Below are positions 13,409 to 19,793 of a DNA stretch of 29,461 nt, piece after piece; within the stretch, counting starts at the first letter, position 1, and the number at the start of each line of letters is the position of its first letter. The notes beneath the pieces are model-generated. The model was not told the DNA's origin. It made no database searches and saw only the letters and a list, made by a program, of their open reading frames with translations. Position numbers and translations under genes: made by a program. Source of the DNA: DATEOR01 sp046734455 (GTDB taxonomy: Bacteria > Actinomycetota > Thermoleophilia > Gaiellales > Gaiellaceae); the NCBI GenBank assembly GCA_046734455.1, contig JBKPRJ010000038.1, forward strand, positions 1 to 29,461, read 5' to 3'.

Positions 13409-13828
13409 GTGCTCTTCCCCCACGACACGAAGGTCGACGCGCTGGCCAAGGCTCCGCTCTTCGCCGAGCTCTCGAAGCAGGAGCTCGGAGCGCTCGCGAA
13501 GGCGACCGAGGATCTCGAGGTCGAGGAGGGCAAGGTCCTCACGCGCGAGGGCGATCTCGGACGCGAGTTCTTCGTCATCGTCGAGGGCGAAGTCTCGGTC
13601 ACGCAGGATGGCGACGAGATCAGGCGTCTCGGTCCGGGGGACTTCTTCGGCGAGATCGCCTTGATCTACGAGAACGCGCGCCGCACCGCGACCGTGACCT
13701 CTGCCTCGCATCTCCGCTTCTTCGTCCTGACACGCCAGTCGTTCCGCAGCCTGCTCGAGCACCAGCCCCAGATCGAGGACAAGGTGATGGCCGTCCTCGA
13801 GGAGCGCCTGGGCTCCGACTCGGCGTGA
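13409..13828 (+). CDS. Stand-alone cyclic nucleotide-binding domain protein
   Basis: A 139-aa protein consisting almost only of a Crp-type cNMP-binding domain: LAKAPLFAELSKQELGALA, GDLGREFFVIVEGEVSVT, and the phosphate-binding cassette GDFFGEIALIYENARRTATV, where Glu and Arg are both kept. It has no helix-turn-helix and no effector domain, so it is not itself a Crp-like DNA-binding regulator. It may be a cAMP sensor acting through a partner. GTG 13409 is preceded by TAGATT, suggesting a leaderless mRNA. The stop faces the YihY-like stop one base away. Confidence 0.9.
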   Translation: MLFPHDTKVDALAKAPLFAELSKQELGALAKATEDLEVEEGKVLTREGDLGREFFVIVEGEVSVTQDGDEIRRLGPGDFFGEIALIYENARRTATVTSASHLRFFVLTRQSFRSLLEHQPQIEDKVMAVLEERLGSDSA

Positions 13829-13829
13829 T

Positions 13830-14639
13830 CTAGGCCGTCCCCGCGGTCTCCGCCTCCTCCGCCGCCGCGCGTCCGTAGCGAAACCACCAGTTGACCTCGG
13901 CGCCGAGCACGAGCACGTTCGCCATCAGATAGAGCCAGAAGAGCAGGAGGACGAGGCCGCCGAAGGCCTGGAGGGTGACGAGATCGCCGCTCGTCAGGCG
14001 CACGAACAAGGGGAGCACCTGGAAGCTCGCCTGCAGGAGCACGGTGGCGAAGATCGCTCCGGGAAATGTCTCTTTCCAGGTGAGCGCGGCGTTTGTGAGC
14101 AGGTTGTAGAGCGTCCAGACGAGCCCGAAGATGAGCGCGGTCGAGACGGCGAGGGCGTAAACGTAGGAGAGGACGCCTCCGGCGACACCCGCGTTCTGGA
14201 CGAGGTCGACTCCGAGGGAGCCGACGATGAGCGCCACGAAGAGGACGGCGAGGGACCCTGCGACGAGCACGAGGACGAGGAGCTTCTGGCGGACGAAGGA
14301 TCGGTTCGGGAGGCCGTAGACGATGTTGAAGGCTGATTCGAGGACGCTGAAGAAGCCGAGCGCGCCCCAGAGGAGCGCGATGCCGCCGATGATCCCGATC
14401 GAAGTCGCCTGGTCCTGAATCGAGCGGACGACGCTCAAGAGCCGGTCGACCGAGCTCGCCGGGAACGCGCGCCGCAGCTCCTCGACGAGATAGCTCGACT
14501 CGGTCTGCTGTCCGGCGAGCGCGGTGAGCGAGAGCGCGAGGAAGAGAAGGGGCACGAACGAGAGGAGCGCGAAGTAGGCGATCATCGCCGCGAGGTGCGT
14601 TCCACGGTCTGCGAGGAACTTGGAGACGATGCGATGCAC
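13830..14639 (-). CDS. YihY/UPF0761-family membrane protein
   Basis: A 269-aa integral membrane protein of the YihY/virulence factor BrkB family (once mislabelled RNase BN). Family marks are the N-terminal GTHLAAMIAYFALLSFVPLLFLAL, an amphipathic segment, GIIGGIALLWGALGFFSVLESAFNIVYG, and the final LFWLYLMANVLVLGAEVNWWFRYGR. About six transmembrane helices are expected. GTG 14639 is chosen because the conserved protein begins there. A TACACT box (14649-14654 on the minus strand) lies 9 nt upstream. It is divergent from the roadblock-like gene. Function is unknown. Confidence 0.92.
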   Translation of the reverse strand: MHRIVSKFLADRGTHLAAMIAYFALLSFVPLLFLALSLTALAGQQTESSYLVEELRRAFPASSVDRLLSVVRSIQDQATSIGIIGGIALLWGALGFFSVLESAFNIVYGLPNRSFVRQKLLVLVLVAGSLAVLFVALIVGSLGVDLVQNAGVAGGVLSYVYALAVSTALIFGLVWTLYNLLTNAALTWKETFPGAIFATVLLQASFQVLPLFVRLTSGDLVTLQAFGGLVLLLFWLYLMANVLVLGAEVNWWFRYGRAAAEEAETAGTA

Positions 14640-14679
14640 GCCCGCCGGAGTGTAGGGCTCGGTCCTGTCAGGCCTGTGG

Positions 14680-14685
14680 TAGCTT
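14680..14685 (+). promoter_or_regulatory. Candidate -10 box of roadblock-like gene
   Basis: TAGCTT lies 9 nt before ATG 14695. TACACT for the divergent YihY-like gene lies 9 nt before its GTG, so the 55-bp gap is symmetric. Neither has a clear -35. Confidence 0.35.
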
Positions 14686-14694
14686 CCTCCCGCA

Positions 14695-15129
14695 ATGGAC
14701 GCCGGGCAGGCTCTCGCCGACCTCACCGAGATCTCCGCGCAGATCGAAGCGGCCGTCCTCGCTGACCACGAAGGCTCGGTCGTCGCCTCGACGCTGACCG
14801 ACGACGCGGCCGCTAAGTCGTTCGCCGAGGCCGCTGCCGAGCTTCTCGCCGGAGCCGACGGGGTGCGCCGAGAGCCGGGCTCCGAGCCGCTCGTCCAGGT
14901 CGAGGGCGCAGCGCTCGACGGATCGGTTTTCGTTGCCAAGGACGACCGCCATCTCGTCGCCGCGGTGACGAGGCCGCGGCCGACCGTGGGTCTCGTCTTC
15001 TACGACCTGAAGACCTGCCTGCGCATGCTCGAGCGCGAGGAAGAGGCGAAGGCCGAGAAGGCGACGAAGACGGCGACGCGACGGACGACGAAGAAGAAGA
15101 CCGAGGAGGCGGAGAGTGAAGGCTCGTAG
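14695..15129 (+). CDS. Roadblock/LC7-like protein with charged tail
   Basis: A 144-aa protein. Residues 1-110 resemble a roadblock/LC7 fold: an N-terminal helix (ALADLTEISAQIEAAVLADHEGSVVAS), then FAEAAAELLAGAD and strands ending VTRPRPTVGLVFYDLKTCLRML. In other bacteria such domains partner small GTPases or polarity factors. From residue 113 a low-complexity Lys/Glu/Thr tail begins (KAEKATKTATRRTTKKKTEE), which looks disordered or DNA/RNA-interacting. It overlaps the next gene by 14 nt, so coupling is likely. No adjacent GTPase is seen, so the role is open. Confidence 0.75.
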   Translation: MDAGQALADLTEISAQIEAAVLADHEGSVVASTLTDDAAAKSFAEAAAELLAGADGVRREPGSEPLVQVEGAALDGSVFVAKDDRHLVAAVTRPRPTVGLVFYDLKTCLRMLEREEEAKAEKATKTATRRTTKKKTEEAESEGS

Positions 15130-15325
15130 CGCTGTCGGGCTCCTCGCCGCGGGCGCGGCGCTCGCCGGCGCGATCGTGTTCGTGCGGACGAAGTCAGCGG
15201 TCGAGCGCGAGCACGTCGACGTCTACTTCGCCGACGGCTCGATGGTCTCCCTCGAAGCCGGGTCGGCCGACGGTGACCGGCTGCTTCCACTCGCCCGCCG
15301 CGCGCTCGCGGCGGCGCGGGGATGA
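15116..15325 (+). CDS. Small single-pass membrane protein, unknown
   Basis: A 69-aa protein with an N-terminal hydrophobic helix (about residues 5-24, SAVGLLAAGAALAGAIVFV) and a short hydrophilic part containing VDVYFADGSMVSLE. GTG 15116 lies inside the end of the roadblock-like gene and its TGA overlaps the pyrE ATG (ATGA). That packing is the main evidence that it is real. The soluble part reads as a small beta-hairpin. I know no family for it. It could act with the roadblock-like protein at the membrane. Confidence 0.65.
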   Translation: MKARSAVGLLAAGAALAGAIVFVRTKSAVEREHVDVYFADGSMVSLEAGSADGDRLLPLARRALAAARG

Positions 15326-15852
15326 CGGACGCAGAGCTCGCAGACCTTCTCCGCGAGCACGCGCTTCTCGAAGGGGACTTCGTGCTGCGCTCGGGACGGC
15401 GCTCGAGCTACTACCTCGACAAGTACCGCTTCGAGACGCGCCCGGACCTGTTGAAGGAGCTCGGCATGCGGATCGCCCAGGCGGTGGGCTCGTCCGCGCC
15501 GGACGCGCGGCGCCTCGCCGGCCCCGAGCTCGGCGCGGTCGCTCTCGCGGCGTCCGCCTCCCTCGCGGGCAGCCTGCCGTTCCTGATCGTCCGCAAAGAG
15601 GCGAAGGGCTACGGCACCGAGCGGAGGATCGAGGGCGACTTCGAGCCGGGCGAGGAGGTCTGTCTCGTCGAGGACGTCGTCACGAGCGGCGGCGCCGCCG
15701 AGCAGGCGGTCGAGGCGCTCAGAGAGGCCGGGCTGGTGTGCCGGACCGCCGTCTGCGTGGTCGATCGGGAGGAGGGAGGGGCCGACGCGCTCGCGCGGAA
15801 GGCGGTCCGTCTCGTGCCGATTTTCAGGGCTTCCGACATCCTGCCGGCCTGA
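15322..15852 (+). CDS. pyrE: Orotate phosphoribosyltransferase
   Basis: A 176-aa type I phosphoribosyltransferase converting orotate and PRPP to OMP in pyrimidine synthesis. The PRPP motif is CLVEDVVTSGGAA (residues ~115-127). SGRRSSYYLDKYRFETRP near the N-terminus and RKEAKGYGTERRIEG are the orotate-side and flexible-loop motifs of PyrE. Length is near normal (175-215 aa). ATG 15322 overlaps the previous stop by 4 nt. pyrF, the next enzyme in the pathway, lies about 2.3 kb downstream. Confidence 0.95.
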   Translation: MTDAELADLLREHALLEGDFVLRSGRRSSYYLDKYRFETRPDLLKELGMRIAQAVGSSAPDARRLAGPELGAVALAASASLAGSLPFLIVRKEAKGYGTERRIEGDFEPGEEVCLVEDVVTSGGAAEQAVEALREAGLVCRTAVCVVDREEGGADALARKAVRLVPIFRASDILPA

Positions 15853-15874
15853 AAAGACCCGCAAACCCGCATGG

Positions 15875-15904
15875 TTGCGTGCTATCAGCCGTTGCTGTTA
15901 GGGT
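15875..15904 (+). promoter_or_regulatory. Promoter of the HU gene
   Basis: TTGCGT (15875-15880) and TAGGGT (15899-15904) are separated by 18 bp and lie about 45 bp upstream of GTG 15949. A Shine-Dalgarno GGAAGGAGAG (15935-15944) precedes the start. This is one of the few genes here with an ordinary leader. Confidence 0.5.
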
Positions 15905-15948
15905 CCTCGCGGTTCCAAGGCAATGATCGTTGACGGAAGGAGAGGGCA

Positions 15949-16224
15949 GTGACAAAGGCCGAGTTCACCGACAGGGTCGCAGCGAAGAGTGGGCTCTCGA
16001 AGCGAGATGCGACGAAGGCGGTCGACGCATTTCTCGACTCGATCACCGATGCGCTCAGGAGCGGCGAGCAGGTGTCGTTCACAGGGTTCGGCAAGTTCTC
16101 GCCGCAGCATCGCAAGGAGCGGCAGGGCGTGAACCCCCGCACCGGCCAGAAGGTGACGATCCCCGCGGCTCGTGTTCCGAAGTTCTCCGCCGGCAGCCAG
16201 CTGAAGCAAGCTCTCAAGCAGTAG
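15949..16224 (+). CDS. hup: HU-family nucleoid protein
   Basis: A 91-aa DNA-bending nucleoid protein. The N-terminal helical part MTKAEFTDRVAAKSGLSKRD and the DNA-binding arm GFGKFSPQHRKERQGVNPRTGQK(V) carry the HU/IHF signature, including the RxGxNPxTG pattern at the arm tip. It lacks the long Lys/Ala-rich C-terminal tail of mycobacterial HupB, so it is a plain HU. GTG 15949 is set by a strong Shine-Dalgarno ending about 4 nt upstream. It is monocistronic, with its own promoter and a perfect hairpin terminator. Confidence 0.97.
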   Translation: MTKAEFTDRVAAKSGLSKRDATKAVDAFLDSITDALRSGEQVSFTGFGKFSPQHRKERQGVNPRTGQKVTIPAARVPKFSAGSQLKQALKQ

Positions 16225-16249
16225 CCTCCCTCCTTCCAGCGCAACTCCG

Positions 16250-16281
16250 ACGGGGGCCCACGTGGGCCCCCGTTTCTCGTT
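16250..16281 (+). terminator. Intrinsic terminator of the HU gene
   Basis: A 24-bp perfect palindrome at 16250-16273 forms a 10-bp G/C stem (left arm ACGGGGGCCC) around an ACGT loop. It is followed by the T-rich TTCTCGTT, 26 bp after the HU stop. It is the clearest terminator in the window. Confidence 0.9.
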
Positions 16282-16297
16282 CCGGCCGGTGGTTCTG

Positions 16298-16311
16298 CGA
16301 ACATGTGTTCG
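16298..16311 (+). promoter_or_regulatory. LexA/SOS box
   Basis: CGAACATGTGTTCG matches the Gram-positive/actinobacterial LexA consensus (CGAAC-RNR-YGTTCG; core GAAC-N4-GTTC) at every constrained position. It ends one base before ATG 16313 of a DNA-repair nuclease fusion, a position where LexA would block RNA polymerase. Confidence 0.75.
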
Positions 16312-16312
16312 T

Positions 16313-18013
16313 ATGGAAGCACAGCTCGCCCTCGACGCCGCGGACCGGCTGGTCGACCTCGTCGAGGAGCGCCGCGGCCCGGTGGCCGCGGAGGAGGCGG
16401 CTCGGACCCTCTTCGCGCTGGCCTCCGCGCCCGCGACTCTCGCTCGAAGCCTTCTCGACGACGTCGTCACCGCGGATGCACGCCTCGCCTGGCGTGGCCG
16501 GGCGGTCGCGCTTGCGAGCGACCCGGCGGAGCAGCTGCCGATCGAAGCTGCGAGCTACGTCGTCGTCGACCTCGAGACGACGGGCCTTCGGCCGGGACGT
16601 GCGGCGATCTGCGAGATCGGCGCGGTCCGGATCGAAGGGCTGACGCACGCGGGCACATTCCAGACGCTCGTCGACCCGGGCGTCCCGCTTCCGTCGGTCG
16701 TCACGTCACTCACCGGGATCGAGGACCGCGACCTCGCCGGCGCGCCGACGCCGGTGCAGGCCGTCGAGCGCTTCCTCGAGTTCGCGTCCGACGCGGTGCT
16801 CGTCGCGCACAACGCGCGGTTCGACATCGGTTTCCTCGACCGGGAGGTCGAGCTCGTGGAGGGCAAGCGGCTCGCCGCTCCCGTGCTCGACACCGTCGGT
16901 CTCGCCCGCCGCCTCCTCGCGGGCCGGGTCGCGCGAGCGAGCCTCAGCTCCCTGTCGCACTTTTTCGGGACGTCGACGCGCCCGTGCCACCGTGCGCTCC
17001 CCGATGCCGAGGCGACCGCGGAGATCCTCCTGCGGCTGGTCGGCCTCGCCCAGGAGCGGGGCGCCCGAACCGTGGCCGACCTCGGCCGCCTGGCAGCGCC
17101 GCGAACGAGGCACGTGTACGACAAGCGCTCGCTGGCCTTCGGGGCTCCTTCCTCGCCGGGGATCTATCTCTTTGTCGGGAAGGGCGAGCAGATTCTCTAC
17201 GTCGGCCGGGCCCGCAACCTCCGGGAGCGCCTGCGCTCGTACTTCCGCGGCGAGCGGCAGCGGCCGGCGGTCGAGGCGGCGCTCGCCGCCGTGGAGCGCA
17301 TCGAGTGGCGCGTTCTCGGCTCCGAGCTCGAAGCGGCGCTCGAAGAGCTGCGCCTCATCCGTGAGGAGCGACCGCCCGCCAACGCCCGCTCGTCCCGTCC
17401 CGACCGCTACCTCTACCTCGCGCGGCGCGGAGACCGAATCGTGGTCACCTCGGCGCCCTCGCCGCTCGGGCCGATCCGTAGCCGCAGGCGTGCGGAGCTC
17501 GCGGCCCGCGCGCTGCAGGGCGCGAGCGAGAGCGAGCTTGCCCTCCTCTCCTCGGGCGGGCCCTTGCCGCGATTGCGTGCGAAGCTCCGCGACCTCGCCG
17601 AGTGCCTGCGCTACGAGGATGCCGCGCGCCTGCGCGACCGCATCGCCGCGCTCGAGCACGTCGTGCGCGACCTGGCCGAGCTGGAGCGCCTCCGCGCCGC
17701 TCGACTCTGCCTCATCGCTCCGGCTCCCGAGCCGGGTTTGCGGCGAGCCGTCTTCGTGAGCGGCGGCCGGGTTGCGGCGGTCCGGACGCTGCCGCGCGGG
17801 CCCGCCGCGCGCATCGAGATCGAGGCCGGGCTCGCGGAAGCCCGCGCAATTGAGACTTCTCTGGCTCCCGAGCATGCGGACGAGCTTCTCCTCGTCGGCT
17901 CGTTCCTTCGCCGGCCTCCGCCGGAGCTCGAGGTCGTGCGCTTGACGGATCTCGAACGCGGGTATCTTCCGGCCGATGACGGAGCAGCCGCTCTCGCCGG
18001 AGACTCCCGATGA
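16313..18013 (+). CDS. DEDDh exonuclease-UvrC-like (GIY-YIG) fusion nuclease
   Basis: A 566-aa DNA-repair protein joining two nucleases. Residues ~80-245 are a DnaQ-type DEDDh exonuclease: Asp86/Glu88 in VVDLETTG, Asp171 in HNARFDIGFL, His226 and Asp231 in HRALPDAEAT. Residues ~280-365 are a GIY-YIG domain (SPGIYLFVGKGEQILYVGRARNLRERL) with the ELEAALEELRLIREERP segment seen in UvrC and Cho. A UVR (UvrB-binding) motif follows at roughly 420-450. This architecture is known in actinobacteria (Cho/UvrC-like incision plus exonuclease). ATG 16313 is one base after a LexA box, so it is probably DNA-damage inducible. The last 38 nt overlap the next small ORF. Confidence 0.93.
   Translation: MEAQLALDAADRLVDLVEERRGPVAAEEAARTLFALASAPATLARSLLDDVVTADARLAWRGRAVALASDPAEQLPIEAASYVVVDLETTGLRPGRAAICEIGAVRIEGLTHAGTFQTLVDPGVPLPSVVTSLTGIEDRDLAGAPTPVQAVERFLEFASDAVLVAHNARFDIGFLDREVELVEGKRLAAPVLDTVGLARRLLAGRVARASLSSLSHFFGTSTRPCHRALPDAEATAEILLRLVGLAQERGARTVADLGRLAAPRTRHVYDKRSLAFGAPSSPGIYLFVGKGEQILYVGRARNLRERLRSYFRGERQRPAVEAALAAVERIEWRVLGSELEAALEELRLIREERPPANARSSRPDRYLYLARRGDRIVVTSAPSPLGPIRSRRRAELAARALQGASESELALLSSGGPLPRLRAKLRDLAECLRYEDAARLRDRIAALEHVVRDLAELERLRAARLCLIAPAPEPGLRRAVFVSGGRVAAVRTLPRGPAARIEIEAGLAEARAIETSLAPEHADELLLVGSFLRRPPPELEVVRLTDLERGYLPADDGAAALAGDSR
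17963..17968 (+). promoter_or_regulatory. -10 box of the 61-aa ORF
   Basis: TATCTT lies 7 nt before ATG 17976, inside the end of the exonuclease-UvrC gene. TTGACG at 17942-17947 could be the -35, though the spacer of 15 bp is short. Confidence 0.5.
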
Positions 18014-18161
18014 GGATCTCCCCCAGGATCCGGGGATCCCCGGAGGTCCGCCGGCGCCCGACGAAGACGAAGACGGCTCGCTTGAGCGCCCGCGGTCTCC
18101 CGAGGACCCGCCCGGAATCGACGCGCCCGGGTCGCCGCACGTGGCGCCGCCGCAGCACTAG
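17976..18161 (+). CDS. Small acidic proline-rich protein, unknown
   Basis: A 61-aa protein (MTEQPLSPETPDEDLPQDPG...) very rich in Pro, Asp, Glu and Gly with no hydrophobic core, so probably disordered. No family was recognised. Evidence that it is a gene: it fills the gap between the exonuclease fusion and pyrF, its ATG follows a TATCTT box at 7 nt as in neighbouring leaderless genes, and a TTGACG lies upstream. It overlaps the upstream gene by 38 nt in another frame. Composition could also arise by chance in GC-rich DNA, so confidence is moderate. Confidence 0.5.
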   Translation: MTEQPLSPETPDEDLPQDPGIPGGPPAPDEDEDGSLERPRSPEDPPGIDAPGSPHVAPPQH

Positions 18162-18193
18162 CCCGTGAGGGCTGCGACAGCGGAAAACGCTTG

Positions 18194-18199
18194 TAAGCT
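18194..18199 (+). promoter_or_regulatory. -10 box of leaderless pyrF
   Basis: TAAGCT lies 6 nt before ATG 18206. No Shine-Dalgarno is present. Confidence 0.55.
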
Positions 18200-18205
18200 C
18201 AGTCC

Positions 18206-19135
18206 ATGGCCCAGAACCTCGAGGCCGGGGTCGATACGGTGGCTTCGACGTTCGCCGATCGCCTGGCGGATGCCGTCGACGCGAAGCGCAGCCAGCTTCT
18301 CGTAGGGCTCGACCCACGATCCGAGCTCCTACCGGTCGAGCTTCGCGGCGAGACCTACCTGAGCCGCGGAGCGGCGGCCGATGCGTGCGCCCGGTTCTGC
18401 CGTGGACTGATCGACGCGGTTGCGCCGTATGTCGTCGGTGTGAAGCTGCAGCTTGCGTTCTTCGAGGCTCTTGGCTCAGACGGTCTACGCGCCTACGAGG
18501 AGGTGCGCGACTATGCGCGCGCGGCGACGCTGCTCGTGGTCGCCGATGCGAAGCGTGGTGACATCGGCTCGACGGCACGCGCCTACGCGGACGCCTACCT
18601 CGAGGCGGGCGACGACCAGCGGCTGCCCGTCGACGCCCTCACGGTGAACCCGTATCTCGGAAGCGACTCCGTGGAGCCGTTCCTCGCTTCGTGCCGGCGG
18701 TCCGGCGCGGGCCTCTTCTGTCTCGTGAAGACGTCGAACGCGGGCAGCGCCGACATCCAGGACCTCGCCCTCTCCGACGGCCGGCGCGTCTGGCACCAGG
18801 TCGCCGAGCTCGTGAACGAGTGGGGGGCCGGCCTCGTCGGCGAGCGCGGCCTCTCGAGCGTGGGGGCGGTCGTAGGCGCGACCTACCCGCGCGCGGTCGC
18901 CGAGGCGCGCCGTCTGATGCCGCAGGCCGTGCTGCTCCTGCCGGGGATCGGCGCGCAGGGTGCGACTCCCGCCGACGTGGCACGCGCTTTCACGAGTGGG
19001 CCGGCGAGCGCGCTCGTGCCGGTCTCGCGTGCGGTCATCTACGCCTTCCGCGTCGACGGCGCCGACTGGCGCAAGGCTGCGGCCGCGGAGGCGGCACGGC
19101 TGCGAAGCGAGGTCTGGGCGGCATCGGGATGGTGA
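18206..19135 (+). CDS. pyrF: Orotidine 5'-phosphate decarboxylase (type 2)
   Basis: A 309-aa decarboxylase making UMP from OMP. The catalytic DxKxxD is at Asp114-Lys116-Asp119 (VADAKRGDIGSTA). LLVGLDPRSELLP near the N-terminus and LLLPGIGAQGATPADV near the C-terminus are type-2 PyrF features, as is the length, above the ~230 aa of type 1. It follows a TAAGCT box 6 nt from the ATG. The LysM gene overlaps its end by 7 nt. Together with pyrE it covers the last two steps of UMP synthesis. Confidence 0.95.
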   Translation: MAQNLEAGVDTVASTFADRLADAVDAKRSQLLVGLDPRSELLPVELRGETYLSRGAAADACARFCRGLIDAVAPYVVGVKLQLAFFEALGSDGLRAYEEVRDYARAATLLVVADAKRGDIGSTARAYADAYLEAGDDQRLPVDALTVNPYLGSDSVEPFLASCRRSGAGLFCLVKTSNAGSADIQDLALSDGRRVWHQVAELVNEWGAGLVGERGLSSVGAVVGATYPRAVAEARRLMPQAVLLLPGIGAQGATPADVARAFTSGPASALVPVSRAVIYAFRVDGADWRKAAAAEAARLRSEVWAASGW

Positions 19136-19473
19136 GCGACCCGAAGTACCGGACCTGGGTCTATCGAATCGCCGCTCCGGCGGCGTTCTTTCTAGCCGCG
19201 ACGATCCTCGTGGTCCTGATCGAGCGAGGCTTGGACAGCGGCGCGACCGAGACGACCACCACAGCGGTGCCGACCATAACGGTGCCCGAGACCACGCCGA
19301 CCACCGGCACGACAACGGGAAAGCAGAAGAAGCAGATCTACCGCGTCAAGACAGGGGACACGCTCGAGTCGATCGCGGCGAAGTTCAACTCGACCGTCGA
19401 CGATCTCCTGGCGCTGAACCCCGGGATCGACCCGCTCGCGCTCAGCCCCGGCCAGAAGATCCGCGTCGCCTGA
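19129..19473 (+). CDS. Membrane-anchored LysM protein
   Basis: A 114-aa protein with a short cytoplasmic N-terminus (MVSDPKYRTWVYR), one transmembrane helix (about residues 15-33, AAPAAFFLAATILVVLI), a Thr/Pro-rich linker (about 40-65) and a C-terminal LysM domain (about 70-113: IYRVKTGDTLESIAAKFN, then LNPGIDPLALSPGQKIRV). LysM binds peptidoglycan or other GlcNAc polymers, so it probably tethers the membrane to the wall. ATG 19129 overlaps the pyrF end by 7 nt. It lies near a D,D-carboxypeptidase gene, which fits envelope work. Confidence 0.9.
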   Translation: MVSDPKYRTWVYRIAAPAAFFLAATILVVLIERGLDSGATETTTTAVPTITVPETTPTTGTTTGKQKKQIYRVKTGDTLESIAAKFNSTVDDLLALNPGIDPLALSPGQKIRVA

Positions 19474-19765
19474 CGGCCTTCGCCGTGTGCACGGCGGCGA
19501 GCGCGAGCGTCATCAGCGGGTTGCCGACCGAGCGGATCCGCACCGCGCCGGCGACGTATTCGCTCTCCTTGCGGGGGAGGACGAGGCTGCGCGGCTCGGT
19601 CCCCAGTGAGAGGACGCGCGCTTGGCTCTCTCGATCCATTCCCGGCCAGAGGAAAACTCGAGTCGGCCGCAGCTCGAAGCCGCCGAGCTCGCCGAGCTGA
19701 ACCTCGAAGCCCCGCTCGCGGCTGCGCACGCGGGCGGGTGAGCTGCGTCGTTCGATCAGACCCAT
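19442..19765 (-). CDS. Hypothetical protein, unknown
   Basis: A 107-aa protein not assigned to a family. It has a basic start (MGLIERRSSPARVRSRERG), a middle part that could form beta strands (FEVQLGELGGFELRPTRVFLWPG) and a C-terminus with a short apolar stretch (PLMTLALAAVHTAKAV). Support for reality: it fills the 320-bp gap between the LysM gene and the carboxypeptidase gene, and a TATAAATT sequence lies just upstream of its ATG, unusual in this GC-rich DNA. It overlaps the LysM gene tail-to-tail by 32 bp. Confidence 0.55.
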   Translation of the reverse strand: MGLIERRSSPARVRSRERGFEVQLGELGGFELRPTRVFLWPGMDRESQARVLSLGTEPRSLVLPRKESEYVAGAVRIRSVGNPLMTLALAAVHTAKAVRRRGSSGRG

Positions 19766-19774
19766 CGCGTGCTG

Positions 19775-19786
19775 AATTTATACGCT
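19775..19786. promoter_or_regulatory. Divergent -10 region, dacA-like gene and 107-aa gene
   Basis: AT-rich AATTTATACGCT carries both signals. On the plus strand TACGCT (19781-19786) is 7 nt before GTG 19794. On the minus strand the same stretch reads TATAAATT, with TAAATT ending 9 nt before ATG 19765. The two -10 boxes nearly touch inside a 28-bp intergenic gap. Confidence 0.5.
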
Positions 19787-19793
19787 GGCATCC

